DNA from: Paenarthrobacter nitroguajacolicus
GTDB lineage: Bacteria > Actinomycetota > Actinomycetes > Actinomycetales > Micrococcaceae
Length of the DNA: 64,000 nt
Direction of reading: 5' to 3'
Assembly: GCF_007786235.1 (NCBI RefSeq)
Contig: NZ_VNFK01000013.1
Coordinates: 1 to 64,000 of the forward strand
Shown here: one piece after another, positions 1 through 8,539 of the stretch
How positions within the stretch are numbered: position 1 is the stretch's first letter
Layout of the letters: every line of letters starts with the position of its first letter
The notes under the pieces: model-generated
What the model was told of the DNA's origin: nothing
Databases searched by the model: none
Seen by the model: the letters and a program-made list of their open reading frames with translations, nothing else
Made by a program: the position numbers and the translations under genes

Positions 1-429
1 CGTCGCGGGTTCAGGAGCATTCGGGGTCACGGGCCCCGTTGGTGTCGGGGGCGCGGGAGGATTTCCGGGGGCATTTTGCCGCCTTCACCTCTGGGTTCCG
101 CCAATCGATCCGGATCCGCCTATATTGCCAGTGCCGATGGAGTCGTTATACCGACAAATCGTTCTACTTTGGAAACAGGATTTCAAAAGGCCGGGCTTGC
201 CAGCAAGCCTACTGATTCGATGGGAATGCAGTACACGATGCCAGATGGTAGTCTTGTTCGCATTATGGAGCCGTCTGGCGGAGCCCCTCTCAGGGCTTCA
301 TTCACAAACGCGAACGAAGGTCCGGTCCAACCGTTCACTGGAAAGCCCGTCCAGCCACCCCGAGGACTCACTAGGCCTGAAAGAGCGCTTTACGTTCGGG
401 AACGCACGCACATTGAATTGATGCCATGA
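1..429 (+). CDS. C-terminal end of a polymorphic toxin-like protein (partial at window edge)
   Basis: This is the last part of a larger protein cut by the window edge. From about position 115 it reads as a compact domain with motifs such as VIPT, YTMPDGS, MEPSGG, ASFTNANEGP and PFTGKP, ending in RERTHIEL. That layout resembles the C-terminal toxin tip of actinobacterial Rhs/WXG-type polymorphic toxins; the match is from memory and the catalytic activity is unknown. The stop TGA overlaps the next start as ATGA, the usual coupling of toxin and immunity genes. The frame used here is open to base 1, but the first 75 bases read more naturally one frame over as a Gly/Val-rich linker. A one-base loss near position 75 is therefore possible, and the gene may already be broken. 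Confidence 0.5.
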   Translation, partial: RRGFRSIRGHGPRWCRGRGRISGGILPPSPLGSANRSGSAYIASADGVVIPTNRSTLETGFQKAGLASKPTDSMGMQYTMPDGSLVRIMEPSGGAPLRASFTNANEGPVQPFTGKPVQPPRGLTRPERALYVRERTHIELMP

Positions 430-785
430 TTGATCGCCTGATTTCTCGTATAAATGCTGTCTTACCCCTCGAAGTTATGCGCATTGAAGTCAATGACCCC
501 TTCTTAAGCCTAGTCGGCGAAAATTGGTCGCTCGCGTTGAACTGTCCGTGGACGCTAGAAACGCCGGATGAAACCATCCCTTGGGAGTCAGATCTTCTTG
601 ATATTGAGGCGGAGAAGTTGGTTGGGCTATCGATGGAAGCAGCATCCAAAGGAAGGTCGGATGCTTCCGACCTTATTTTCTACTTCACTTCGGGATTTAC
701 AATTCATGTTTTCCCGGATACTGATCTGGATCCCTGGGTGATGCGGTTGCCAGACGTGGTTCTCATCGGACGAAAAAGTCCCTGA
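426..785 (+). CDS. Probable immunity protein for the preceding toxin domain
   Basis: Encodes 119 residues with no signal peptide or membrane segment, so it should be cytosolic. It is acidic, with aromatic-rich strands (ENWSLALNCPWTLE, DLIFYFTSGFTIHVFPD). The pattern of a small alpha/beta protein with WSLAL and CPW strands resembles DUF6188-type or other immunity proteins, but I cannot assign a family with certainty. Its ATG overlaps the stop of the toxin fragment (ATGA), so the two are translated together. That is the main argument for an immunity role: it would bind and neutralise the upstream toxin domain in the producing cell. GC content is lower than in the core genes downstream, as is common for toxin cassettes. 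It ends just before the left end of an IS element. Confidence 0.5.
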   Translation: MIDRLISRINAVLPLEVMRIEVNDPFLSLVGENWSLALNCPWTLETPDETIPWESDLLDIEAEKLVGLSMEAASKGRSDASDLIFYFTSGFTIHVFPDTDLDPWVMRLPDVVLIGRKSP

Positions 786-801
786 CCATAGCAGTGTATG
801 T

Positions 802-1689
802 TGCCTAGCTGTGCTGCCCAGGGAGGTTGTTGAGGACGTGCGAGGACGCGGCGTGAGATTTCCGGGATGACGAACGCCTCCCCGTGTGGAGTGGAGTTGT
901 CTAAGAAACCGCTGCACACCTAGGAGGCCTTCGTGTCCCACGCTAACGCAATGTTGACCCCAAAAGCCCGTTTGAAGCTCGCCCAATTGGTCGTTGAAGA
1001 CCATTGGACGATCACCGAGGCAGCCAAGCACTACATGGTCTCCTGGCCCACAGCTAAACGCTGGGTCACCCGCTACCTCTAACTCGGTCGCGAAGGAATG
1101 AATGACAAGTCGTCCCGTCCCCGCTGCAGCCCCAACCGCACCCCGTGGAAACTGGGTCAAACGCATTGTTGCCCTGAGGTGGCGCAAGCGGCTGGGCCCG
1201 GTGCAGATCGCCGGGCGGCTGGGCATCGCGGCCTCGACCGTGCACACTGTCCTGGTCCGCTGTCGGATCAACAGGCTGCGATACATCGACCGGATCACCG
1301 GCGAACCAAACCGCCGCTACGAACACACAGCCCCGGGCGAGATGCTCCACGTAGATGTCCCCAAATTCGGGAACATCCTCGACGGCGGCGGCCACCGCTA
1401 CCTTGGCAGGGTCGAGGGCGGAAAGAACTTCAGGTCCTCAGCAGCACGCAGCGGCTACGCCCGTTCCAGCAAGCACCCCAGAAACGAGACCAACTGAAAA
1501 ATCGAACGGCTCCACCGAACACTCAACGACGGCTGGGCCTACGCCAAGTTCTGCAGCACCGAATCCAGCCGCAGGGAGGCCCTACCCGGCTGGATCCACT
1601 ACTACAATCACCAGAGGACCCACACCGCACTCGGGAGCACCCCACCCGTCAGCCGGCTAACCAACCTCCCTGGGCAGTACACCTAGCCA
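802..1689 (+). mobile_element. IS481-type insertion sequence remnant with both terminal inverted repeats
   Basis: Left end 802-831 and right end 1659-1689 are imperfect inverted repeats of about 30 bp. Both contain the run CTGCCCAGGGAGGTTG and end in TG at the outer edge. Between them is a broken IS481-family transposase. The element is about 890 bp, shorter than expected for the family, because the middle of the transposase is missing. I saw no clear target-site duplication. It separates the toxin/immunity pair from a 5'-truncated immunity-like gene, so its insertion and decay probably damaged this cassette. Confidence 0.75.
933..1686 (+). pseudogene. IS481 family transposase, broken
   Basis: A GTG start follows a good ribosome site (GGAGG). 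The first 49 codons give the N-terminal HTH (ARLKLAQLVVEDHWTITEAA) up to VTRYL, then an in-frame TAA at 1079-1081. Translation continues past it as LGREGMNDKSSRPR. A shift near 1140 moves the gene into another frame (GNWVKRIVALRWRKRLGP...), which carries the first catalytic Asp (HVDVPKFG). The reading then jumps from the GRVEGGKNF region to TN-stop-KIERLHRTLNDGW. The TGA at 1495-1497 stands where the family has Gly (TNGK), and the core with the second catalytic Asp is deleted. The tail HYYNHQRTHTALG is intact. It cannot make an active transposase. Confidence 0.8.
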
Positions 1690-1781
1690 TCCTCTAAGTT
1701 TGGCTCCACGAGCAGCAACTCAATGCAGGCCAGCACTTCTGGATCGGGAGGCTATGCGAGAGCGATGAGCAGCTTTATTCG

Positions 1782-2180
1782 TTGTCCTTACACTTTCACC
1801 ATTACGGTACGGATTGGAAACCAATGGACCCTCTTCTTGATGCTCAGTTTCTTCCATCTGGGTTCCACTATTCTGGCTTTTACAAAAGGTTGATAGCACT
1901 GAACCTCACTAACCTTGAACCCTGGCGGATACTTCAAGGTCAAATGCTGATCCAGCGGACCGTAGGTTTAAGGGAGCGGTATCCCTCTCGTTTGCTTGTT
2001 CCCTTCGCGCGCAGGATTGATTCTGACGCAGTGGCTTGCTGGGACCTGGATGCCGATTGCGATGCGATCAGCGTCATTCATGATTTTGCCAATTCCGGGT
2101 GGGAGCAAAGGGAAAGATATGACGACCTGACCTGCTGGTTCCGGCAGGCCGTCGAAGACATGATTGAATTTGAGCAGTAG
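1782..2180 (+). CDS. SMI1/KNR4-like (SUKH-type) immunity protein, probably 5'-truncated
   Basis: The 132-residue reading contains HYGTDWKPMDPLL, LLVPFARRIDSDAVACWDLD, VIHDFANSGWEQR and CWFRQAVEDMIEFE, the typical C-terminal part of SMI1/KNR4-like proteins found as immunity proteins near polymorphic toxins. The only start codon is a TTG at 1782 without a good ribosome site. The frame stays open and plausible upstream to a stop at 1695-1697, right beside the IS right end. I infer that the N-terminal part was lost when the IS inserted or was deleted, so the gene is probably a remnant. It could still be expressed from the TTG. Confidence 0.5.
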   Translation: MSLHFHHYGTDWKPMDPLLDAQFLPSGFHYSGFYKRLIALNLTNLEPWRILQGQMLIQRTVGLRERYPSRLLVPFARRIDSDAVACWDLDADCDAISVIHDFANSGWEQRERYDDLTCWFRQAVEDMIEFEQ

Positions 2181-2181
2181 T

Positions 2182-2286
2182 GGGGAAGATTACACCGGAC
2201 TTGAGCGAGTTGATTCGGTCGCCTGGCTGCACGACCTGCCCCACCGATCGCACCTCGTAGTCACACGGGGCGATCAGTGGGAATAG
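2182..2286 (+). pseudogene. Short coding-looking fragment of unknown origin
   Basis: One frame reads through this stretch without a start codon and ends at TAG 2284-2286. It gives a reasonable-looking tail (ERVDSVAWLHDLPHRSHLVV). It lies between the truncated immunity-like gene and the convergent DUF885 gene. It may be the end of another lost gene of the toxin/immunity patch. I do not recognise a family and the length is too short for certainty. Confidence 0.2.
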
Positions 2287-2288
2287 CC

Positions 2289-3974
2289 TCAGCCCAGCAA
2301 AGCCCGCCGCAGCACGTCCAAACCAACTGAGCCGATGTTGAGTGCCTTGCTGTGGAAGGACTTCAGGTCAAAGCCGTCGCGCCCCTCAAGCTCGGCACGG
2401 ATCTGCTCCCAGAGACGCTGCCCTACCTTGTAGGACGGCGCTTGTCCCGGCCAGCCGAGGTAGCGGGTGAATTCGAACTGGAGCTGGCCTTCGCTGATGT
2501 CGAGGTTGGACTTGAGGAAGTCGAAGCCCTTTTCCGGCGTCCAGGTGCCGGTGCCCCAGCGTTCGGGGACGGGCAGTTCCAAATGCACACCGATGTCGAA
2601 CACTACGCGGGCTGCCCGCATTCGCTGGCCATCCAGCATGCCCATGTGGTCACCCGGGTCTTTGAGGTAGCCCAGTTCCAGCATGAGCTGTTCGGCGTAG
2701 AGCGCCCAGCCTTCACCATGTCCCGAGACCCAGCAGACGTTGCGCCGCCAGTTGTTCAAGAGTTCCCGGCGGTAAGTTGCCGTGGCGACTTGGAGGTGGT
2801 GGCCGGGCACGCCTTCGTGGAAAACGGTGGTGGTTTCGGACCACGTTGTGAAGGTGTCTTCGCCTGCCGGCACTGACCACCACATACGTCCGGGCCGGGA
2901 AAAGTCGTCGGAAGGGCCGGTGTAGTAGATGCCGCCTTCGTCGGTGGGGGCGATCATGCACTCAAGAGTTCTCATGACGTCCGGGATGTCGAAGTGCACG
3001 TCTGCAAGTTCAGACACGGCCCGGTCGGAGAGCTCCTGCATCCAGGCCTTGAGGGCGTCCGTGCCCTTGATCTGGCGTGCAGGATCGTTGTTGAGGATGC
3101 TCTTGGCTTCTTCGATCGATGCACCAGGTTTGATCTGGTTGGCGATCTTCTCCTGCTCGCCGATGAGCCTTTCAAGCTCCTGAACGCCCCTAGTGTAGGT
3201 CTCTTCCAGATCGACTTCGGCGCCAACGAATGAACGCGAGGCCAGCGCGTAGCGTTCGCGCCCGACTGCGTCCTTCTCCGGTGCCAGGGGCAGGAGTTCG
3301 TCCCGAAGGAAGTCGCCCAGGGCGCTGTACGCAGAACGCGCGGCCGCAGTCCCGGCGTCGAGCTTGTCCTGAACCTCGGCGGGCAGCGGCGAGGCATCAA
3401 TGGCAGCGTTGGCCGCCATTTTGGCGAAGAAGCCATCCTCGGCGGCGTAGCGGCCGGTCTGTTCGATGACGATCCGCACCTGCCGGGCGGCGGCTACCTT
3501 TCCGGCGTCAGCAGCGGAGCGAAGCGACTCAATGTAGCCCTCAACGGCCCCGGGAACATTAGCCGCGCGACCGGCGAGGTGTTCCCAGTGCTCCACCGTA
3601 TCGGTGGGCATGAGGTCGAAGATGGCACGGATGTCCTGGGCGGGGGAGGCGATGTTGTTGAGGTCGGCGGCGTCCCAACCGGACTCGTGGATCTCAAGTT
3701 CCAGGCCGAGCCGCTCGCGCATGGCGTCGAGGGTGACGGCATCCACATCATCGGACGGCTCAAGGCCTGCCAGGGCATCCAAGGCCAATCTCGTGGCCTC
3801 CGCATGGGCCTCAGCACCGGCAGGGGAGTAGTCCTGGTATTCGGTTTCGTGTCCCGGCAATCCCAGCGTGGTGGCGAAGCTGGGATTGAGTTCGATCAGC
3901 TTTTCTGTGTACGCGTCAGCGACGGCATCAATGGCGGACTTCGGGCGTACGGGGTGTTTGCAGTAGTCACCCAC
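2289..3974 (-). CDS. DUF885 family protein, putative zinc-dependent peptidase
   Basis: A 561-residue soluble protein with no signal peptide, about the usual length of DUF885 proteins. The family hallmark HEGVPGHHLQVA lies at roughly residue 385, within an HExxxH-like pattern. The region before it contains YYTGPSDDFSRPGRMWWSVP and the region after has WALYAEQLM, both conserved family blocks. DUF885 members are thought to be metallopeptidases of the gluzincin type; the substrate is unknown and the cytosolic location is inferred from the lack of an export signal. The GTG at 3974 is the furthest upstream start, without a strong ribosome site, so a slightly later start is possible. It is on the same strand as, and downstream of, the acyl-CoA carboxylase genes. 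Confidence 0.75.
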   Translation of the reverse strand: MGDYCKHPVRPKSAIDAVADAYTEKLIELNPSFATTLGLPGHETEYQDYSPAGAEAHAEATRLALDALAGLEPSDDVDAVTLDAMRERLGLELEIHESGWDAADLNNIASPAQDIRAIFDLMPTDTVEHWEHLAGRAANVPGAVEGYIESLRSAADAGKVAAARQVRIVIEQTGRYAAEDGFFAKMAANAAIDASPLPAEVQDKLDAGTAAARSAYSALGDFLRDELLPLAPEKDAVGRERYALASRSFVGAEVDLEETYTRGVQELERLIGEQEKIANQIKPGASIEEAKSILNNDPARQIKGTDALKAWMQELSDRAVSELADVHFDIPDVMRTLECMIAPTDEGGIYYTGPSDDFSRPGRMWWSVPAGEDTFTTWSETTTVFHEGVPGHHLQVATATYRRELLNNWRRNVCWVSGHGEGWALYAEQLMLELGYLKDPGDHMGMLDGQRMRAARVVFDIGVHLELPVPERWGTGTWTPEKGFDFLKSNLDISEGQLQFEFTRYLGWPGQAPSYKVGQRLWEQIRAELEGRDGFDLKSFHSKALNIGSVGLDVLRRALLG

Positions 3975-4036
3975 AGAGCCTAACCGCGACGCCGCTTACG
4001 TGAAAGGGTTGTTGAACTTTTCTACGCTCGGGAAAA

Positions 4037-4294
4037 TTAGCCCCGGCTGCGCTTCCACGCTCCCGGACCCGGGGAAGGGTCCAGACGCAGTTGCTGCCGA
4101 CGCACCCAATGCCGGACATTCGGCTTCGACGCGGCAGCTTCCGAAGGAGCACCGAGTGAAACCACGACGGCGGCCAGCGCCGCGAGTTCTTCGGCGGTCG
4201 GTTCACCTTTGACCACAGAGAACAGGGGCGCAGCGGCTGCTTCGGCGGGCAACTGGTCGGGCGCGGAATCGGCGCGGTGCTTGGGCGTGCTCAC
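4037..4294 (-). CDS. accE: Acyl-CoA carboxylase epsilon subunit
   Basis: An 85-residue protein with the hallmark of the actinobacterial epsilon subunit: [20 protein letters not shown] near the start and a basic Trp-containing tail ([19 protein letters not shown]). This small subunit binds the carboxyltransferase beta subunit and stimulates the acetyl/propionyl-CoA carboxylase holoenzyme. It starts at a GTG that overlaps the stop of the beta-subunit gene (GTGA), so the two are coupled. It is found only in actinobacterial acyl-CoA carboxylases, which supports the taxonomic reading. Confidence 0.9.
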   Translation of the reverse strand: MSTPKHRADSAPDQLPAEAAAAPLFSVVKGEPTAEELAALAAVVVSLGAPSEAAASKPNVRHWVRRQQLRLDPSPGPGAWKRSRG

Positions 4295-5874
4295 AGCGGG
4301 ATGTTTCCGTGCTTCTTGGTGGGCAGGCTGGCGCGCTTGTCCCGCAGGGCCCGCAGGCCGCGGATGATCTGCAGGCGGGTGTCGGACGGGGCGATGACCG
4401 CGTCCACGTAGCCCAGTTGCGCCGCCTGGTACGGGTTGAGGAGTTCTTCCTCGTAGCCCTGGATGATTTTGGCCCGCTTCGCCTCGACGTCGCCACCGGC
4501 TTCGGCAACAGCAGCGAGGTCGCGACGGTACAGGATGTTGACGGCACCCTGGGCGCCCATGACGCCGATCTGCGCAGTGGGCCAGGCGAGGTTGAGGTCG
4601 GCGCCGAGCTTCTTGGAGCCCATGACGATGTACGCGCCGCCGTAAGCCTTGCGGGTGATCACCGTGAGCTTGGGAACGGTGGCTTCGGCGTAAGCGTAGA
4701 GGAGCTTGGCGCCGCGGCGGATGATGCCCTGGAATTCCTGGTCCTTGCCGGGCAGGAAGCCGGGGACGTCCACCAGCGTGATGATGGGGATGTTGAAAGC
4801 ATCGCAGTGTCGAACGAAACGGGCTGCCTTCTCCGAGGCCGAGATGTCCAGCGTTCCCGCGAACTGCATGGGCTGGTTGGCCACAATGCCTACGGTGTGT
4901 CCCTCAACGCGGCCGTAGCCGATCATGACGTTGGGTGCGTAGAGGGACTGCATCTCAAGGAAGTGGGCGTCGTCCACGATCTGCTCGATGACCTTGCGCA
5001 TGTCGTAGGGCTGGTTGGCGGAGTCGGGGATCAACCCGTCCAGGGCGAGGTCGTCGTCGTCGACTTCCAGTTCCTGGTCGTGCTCCACCACCGGGGCCTC
5101 GGACAAGTTGTTGGACGGGAGGAAGTCCAGGAGTTCACGGACGAACTCAATGGCGTCTGCTTCGTCGGACGCGAGGTAGGTGGAGGTACCGGTGGTGGCG
5201 TTGTGCTGCCGGGCGCCACCGAGCGTTTCCATGTCCACGTCTTCGCCCGTGACGGTCTTGATGACGTCAGGTCCCGTGATGAACATGTGGGAAGTCTTGT
5301 CCACCATGACCACGTAGTCGGTCAGTGCGGGGGAGTAGGCGGCGCCGCCGGCGCACGGGCCCATGATGAGGGAGATCTGGGGGACGACGCCGGAAGCGTG
5401 GACGTTGTTGCGGAAGATGTCCGCGAACATGGCCAGCGAGGCGACGCCTTCCTGGATACGCGCGCCGCCGCCGTCGTTAATACCGACAACCGGGCAGCCG
5501 TTGCGGAGGGCGAATTCCTGGACCTTGACGATCTTCTCGCCGTTGACCTGGCTCAGCGAGCCGCCATAGACGCTGAAGTCCTGGCTGTAGATGGCGATCA
5601 GGCGGCCGTCGACTGTGCCATACCCGGAAACAACGCCGTCGCCGAGGGGCTTCTTCTTTTCCATGCCGAACGCCGTGGAGCGGTGGACTGCGAGGGCGTC
5701 GAACTCGACGAACGATCCGGGATCAACCAGGAGGTCGATGCGTTCGCGGGCGGTGTTCTTGCCGCGCGCATGCTGCTTTTCGATTGCTTCCGGGCCGGAA
5801 GGCTGTTCTGCACGGGCCTGGCGGTCGCGGAAGTCGGCAATCTTTCCCGCTGTCGTTGTCAGATCGTGGCTCAT
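4291..5874 (-). CDS. accD: Acyl-CoA carboxylase beta (carboxyltransferase) subunit
   Basis: The carboxyltransferase moves CO2 from biotin to acetyl-CoA or propionyl-CoA, feeding fatty acid synthesis or propionyl-CoA breakdown. The chosen start (5874, [10 protein letters not shown]) gives 527 residues, the normal size for AccD/PccB proteins, and has GGAG eight bases upstream; an open frame upstream to 6030 has no family similarity. Signature blocks include GGGARIQEG, the oxyanion-hole stretch [15 protein letters not shown] and [15 protein letters not shown]. Acetyl and propionyl specificity cannot be separated by eye, so pccB is an equally valid name. The biotin-carrying alpha subunit is not in the window, but the biotin ligase lies 1.2 kb away. 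Confidence 0.93.
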   Translation of the reverse strand: MSHDLTTTAGKIADFRDRQARAEQPSGPEAIEKQHARGKNTARERIDLLVDPGSFVEFDALAVHRSTAFGMEKKKPLGDGVVSGYGTVDGRLIAIYSQDFSVYGGSLSQVNGEKIVKVQEFALRNGCPVVGINDGGGARIQEGVASLAMFADIFRNNVHASGVVPQISLIMGPCAGGAAYSPALTDYVVMVDKTSHMFITGPDVIKTVTGEDVDMETLGGARQHNATTGTSTYLASDEADAIEFVRELLDFLPSNNLSEAPVVEHDQELEVDDDDLALDGLIPDSANQPYDMRKVIEQIVDDAHFLEMQSLYAPNVMIGYGRVEGHTVGIVANQPMQFAGTLDISASEKAARFVRHCDAFNIPIITLVDVPGFLPGKDQEFQGIIRRGAKLLYAYAEATVPKLTVITRKAYGGAYIVMGSKKLGADLNLAWPTAQIGVMGAQGAVNILYRRDLAAVAEAGGDVEAKRAKIIQGYEEELLNPYQAAQLGYVDAVIAPSDTRLQIIRGLRALRDKRASLPTKKHGNIPL

Positions 5875-6044
5875 CAAGTGTCTCCGGCTCTGTAGCTGAT
5901 TTTCGCTGGCGCAGTTAGGTGACGGTCGCAAGCTTAAGTAGCTTCCGTACAAAGAACAGGCCCCGATGGCCAGTCTAGTGACGCCTTTGCCGCGAACCGC
6001 TGTAGAAACCCTACAATTTTCAGCGTCCAAGCCAAAGCCATCCC

Positions 6045-6066
6045 TATGTTACCCGTCAGTAACATA
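6045..6066. promoter_or_regulatory. Perfect inverted repeat operator between accD and the SDR gene
   Basis: TATGTTAC, six spacer bases, then GTAACATA: a perfect 8+8 bp palindrome. It lies 20 bp before the SDR start and about 170 bp before the divergent carboxylase operon, with TTAGAG just after it as a possible -10 box of the SDR promoter. The geometry fits a TetR-family dimer site, so either or both directions could be repressed. The regulator is not in the window. Confidence 0.55.
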
Positions 6067-6085
6067 CTTGGGTTAGAGTGTCCCC

Positions 6086-6964
6086 ATGACTTCAAGCAAC
6101 GACGCTTCCCGCACACTTTCCCACGGTGCCAGCCCCTACGTCGCCACCGGCTCACTGAAGGACCGGACCATCCTGATGTCAGGCGGCAGCCGTGGCATTG
6201 GACTGGCAATCGCCACCCGCGCAGCCCGCGACGGCGCCAATATCGTGCTCATGGCCAAGACCGGCGACCCCCACCCGAAACTGGAAGGGACAGTCTTCAC
6301 CGCCGCCGAACAGCTGGTCGCCGCAGGCGGCCAGGCGCTGCCACTCGTAGGGGACGTCCGCAACGATAACGACGTCGCGGCTGCGGTGGCCGCCGCCGTC
6401 GAGCGTTTCGGAGGAATCGACGTCGTCATCAACAATGCCTCGGCGATCGACCTCTCCCGCACCGACGCCGTTGACATGAAGCGCTACGACCTCATGCAGG
6501 ACATCAACGTCCGCGGCACGTTCCTGCTGTCCAAGCTGGCGTTGCCCGCCCTTCGGGAATCCAGCCACGGCCACATCCTCACGTTGTCCCCGCCCCTCAA
6601 CCTGGACCCCAAATGGGCGGGTATGCACCTCGCCTACACCATGGCCAAATACGGGATGAGCCTCACCACACTGGGCCTCGCCGAAGAACTGAAGGACGAC
6701 GGGGTGTCCGTCAACTCGCTCTGGCCCTGCACCCTCATTGATACTGCCGCGATCAGGAACATGCCCGGTGGGCAGCAGATGGTGCAGGCTGCCCGGGGGC
6801 CGGAGATCATGGCCGATGCTGCGCACGCAGTGCTGACCGGTTCTGGCGCTACCGGGAATTTCTTCACCGATGAAGAGGTCCTTCGTGCGGCCGGCGTGTC
6901 GGACTTTTCGCCCTACAGCCTTGGGGCTCCGGAAGACCGACTCGTTCCGGACATCTTCCTCTAG
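6086..6964 (+). CDS. SDR family NAD(P)-dependent oxidoreductase
   Basis: A 292-residue classical short-chain dehydrogenase. The nucleotide-binding GGSRGIG motif lies at about residues 32-39, followed by NNAS (about 120) and the catalytic YTMAK (about 187-191). The extended pattern (NIVLMAKT, HPKLEGTV, LSPPLN, GMSLTTLGLAEE) matches the HSDL2-like subgroup, often linked to lipid metabolism. The substrate is unknown. It is transcribed away from the carboxylase genes and has a palindromic operator just upstream, so control by an acyl-CoA or other lipid-sensing repressor is plausible but not shown. Confidence 0.9.
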   Translation: MTSSNDASRTLSHGASPYVATGSLKDRTILMSGGSRGIGLAIATRAARDGANIVLMAKTGDPHPKLEGTVFTAAEQLVAAGGQALPLVGDVRNDNDVAAAVAAAVERFGGIDVVINNASAIDLSRTDAVDMKRYDLMQDINVRGTFLLSKLALPALRESSHGHILTLSPPLNLDPKWAGMHLAYTMAKYGMSLTTLGLAEELKDDGVSVNSLWPCTLIDTAAIRNMPGGQQMVQAARGPEIMADAAHAVLTGSGATGNFFTDEEVLRAAGVSDFSPYSLGAPEDRLVPDIFL

Positions 6965-7032
6965 GCGGATTCCCAGCCGCTTTTCGGTGAAAGGCACCAT
7001 CCGGGGCCGCCTCAACTGGATAGGATTCAGCT

Positions 7033-7953
7033 ATGGACGCCGAACAACCAGCCAGCAGTGGACCCCAGGAATCATCCGGGCAGTCGCGCGCCCCTTTGGA
7101 CCGCGAAGCACTGCTGCAGGCGGATTTCCTTTCGGCCACGGGCATCTCGAAACTGACCATCGTGGAATCCACGGGGTCAACCAACCAGGACCTGGTCCGG
7201 GCAGTAACCGTTGAGCCGAAGAAATGGGCCGATCTCGCCGTCCTGACAGCGGAGCACCAGACTGCGGCGCGCGGGCGACTGGACCGCCACTGGGAATCGC
7301 CGGAGCGTTCCGCGGTATCCGTGTCCATGGTGTTGCGACCTGTCACGGCAGACGGCATGCCAGTACCAACACAGAGCTACTCGTGGCTGTCCCTTCTTGC
7401 GGCCGTTGCCCTGCGCGAGGCCTTGCAGGAAACGGCCGGTGTGACGGCCGAGATCAAATGGCCCAACGACGTCCTGGTCAATGGGCGCAAGATCGCCGGC
7501 ATCCTCGCGCAGATGACGCCCATGGGTGACGGCTCCGTGCCTGCCGTGATTCTGGGTGTGGGGCTCAACGTGTCCCTGGCCGAGAAGGAACTCCCCGTGC
7601 CGACGGCGACGTCGCTCGCCTTGGAAGGAGCCACGACGACGGACCGCACCGCGTTGCTGAAGAGCTACCTTTCGCGTTTCGCCAGGCTCTACCGCAGTTT
7701 CTGCAACTCGGAGGGGGACCCGGCCGCCGGATTGGTGGGTGGGCCGTCCCTGCATAAGCGCGTTGAATCTGCCATGGTCACATTGGGACGCGAAGTGCGC
7801 GCGCACCTGCCCGGCGACCACGAGTTGGTGGGGCATGCATCGCGCCTCGATGAGCATGGCTCGTTGTTGGTGGTGGACCACGGTGGCAGGGAGCACGTAG
7901 TCACAGCCGGGGATGTGGTGCATTTGCGCGCCACGGAAAGCGGTTATGCGTAA
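7033..7953 (+). CDS. birA: Biotin--[acetyl-CoA-carboxylase] ligase
   Basis: The enzyme makes biotinyl-AMP and attaches biotin to the carrier domain of acyl-CoA carboxylases. The 306-residue protein has the ligase core: ESTGSTNQDL near residue 50, ARGRLDRHWESP (adenylate-binding loop), KWPNDVLVNGRKIAGIL with the catalytic Lys, and a C-terminal SH3-like domain. There is no N-terminal HTH domain, so it is a group I ligase without repressor function. Its closeness to the carboxylase genes fits its role. Its stop lies 8 nt inside the next gene, so the downstream genes are probably cotranscribed. Confidence 0.93.
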   Translation: MDAEQPASSGPQESSGQSRAPLDREALLQADFLSATGISKLTIVESTGSTNQDLVRAVTVEPKKWADLAVLTAEHQTAARGRLDRHWESPERSAVSVSMVLRPVTADGMPVPTQSYSWLSLLAAVALREALQETAGVTAEIKWPNDVLVNGRKIAGILAQMTPMGDGSVPAVILGVGLNVSLAEKELPVPTATSLALEGATTTDRTALLKSYLSRFARLYRSFCNSEGDPAAGLVGGPSLHKRVESAMVTLGREVRAHLPGDHELVGHASRLDEHGSLLVVDHGGREHVVTAGDVVHLRATESGYA

Positions 7954-8539
7954 AGAGCTGCTTCCGGGGGAGCAGGTCATCACCATCACGCATCAGCAGG
8001 CCCGCTCACTCTTCTTTCCGGTGCTGGCCTTCGTTGTGGTTCCTGCCTTGGCCGCCTACGCCTGTGCCTGGGTTGTCAAAGGAAACGCGCAACGGCTTGT
8101 CCCGTTCATTACAGTTGAATGGACGCCGTGGCTCTTGGGTGCCGCAGTGGTGCTTGCTGCTTGGGTTGTGCTTGGTTACAGCGTGAAGCGCGTGCTCCGA
8201 TGGCGCTCGGTCAGGTACGTCCTCACGAGTCGGCGGATACTTGCCAAGTACGGAATGTTTCGCCGCAGCGATTGGCAGGTGTCGCTGATGGCCGTCCGCA
8301 ATGTGGGTGTCCATCAAAGCTTGATTCAACGGACACTGCACTCCGGGAATATATCCTTGGATACCGGGCACTCCGGAACAGCCGTTATGGCCGACGTCCC
8401 TGAGGTGGGTAAGTTCAGGGGATTCATTCTTGACGCGATGGACGAACTCCCGCAAGGTGAGGTTTTTGAGGGCGAAGTACTAAGGGATTTTGAAGAATTG
8501 CCGTGGGAGTTGAGAGAAGGTGGAAGAGATGAGCGTTGA
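7946..8539 (+). CDS. PH domain-containing membrane protein
   Basis: A 197-residue protein with two hydrophobic segments at about residues 25-45 and 60-80 (SLFFPVLAFVVVPALAAYA; LLGAAVVLAAWVVLGY). They are followed by a bacterial PH (bPH2, PF03703-like) domain: VRYVLTSRRILAKYGMF and the strand region with GNISLDTG. The start at 7946 (MRKELLPGEQ) is preferred because family members start this way; it overlaps birA by 8 nt. The role is unknown; bPH proteins usually act in membrane-associated complexes. The end overlaps the next start, which suggests one operon with birA and the cyclase. Confidence 0.8.
   Translation: MRKELLPGEQVITITHQQARSLFFPVLAFVVVPALAAYACAWVVKGNAQRLVPFITVEWTPWLLGAAVVLAAWVVLGYSVKRVLRWRSVRYVLTSRRILAKYGMFRRSDWQVSLMAVRNVGVHQSLIQRTLHSGNISLDTGHSGTAVMADVPEVGKFRGFILDAMDELPQGEVFEGEVLRDFEELPWELREGGRDER

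Noticed and set aside
4309..5895. 528-codon open frame on the plus strand
   Set aside because: It is the antisense of the acyl-CoA carboxylase beta gene; the protein is Val/Gly/Asp-rich without family similarity, as expected from a high-GC mirror frame.
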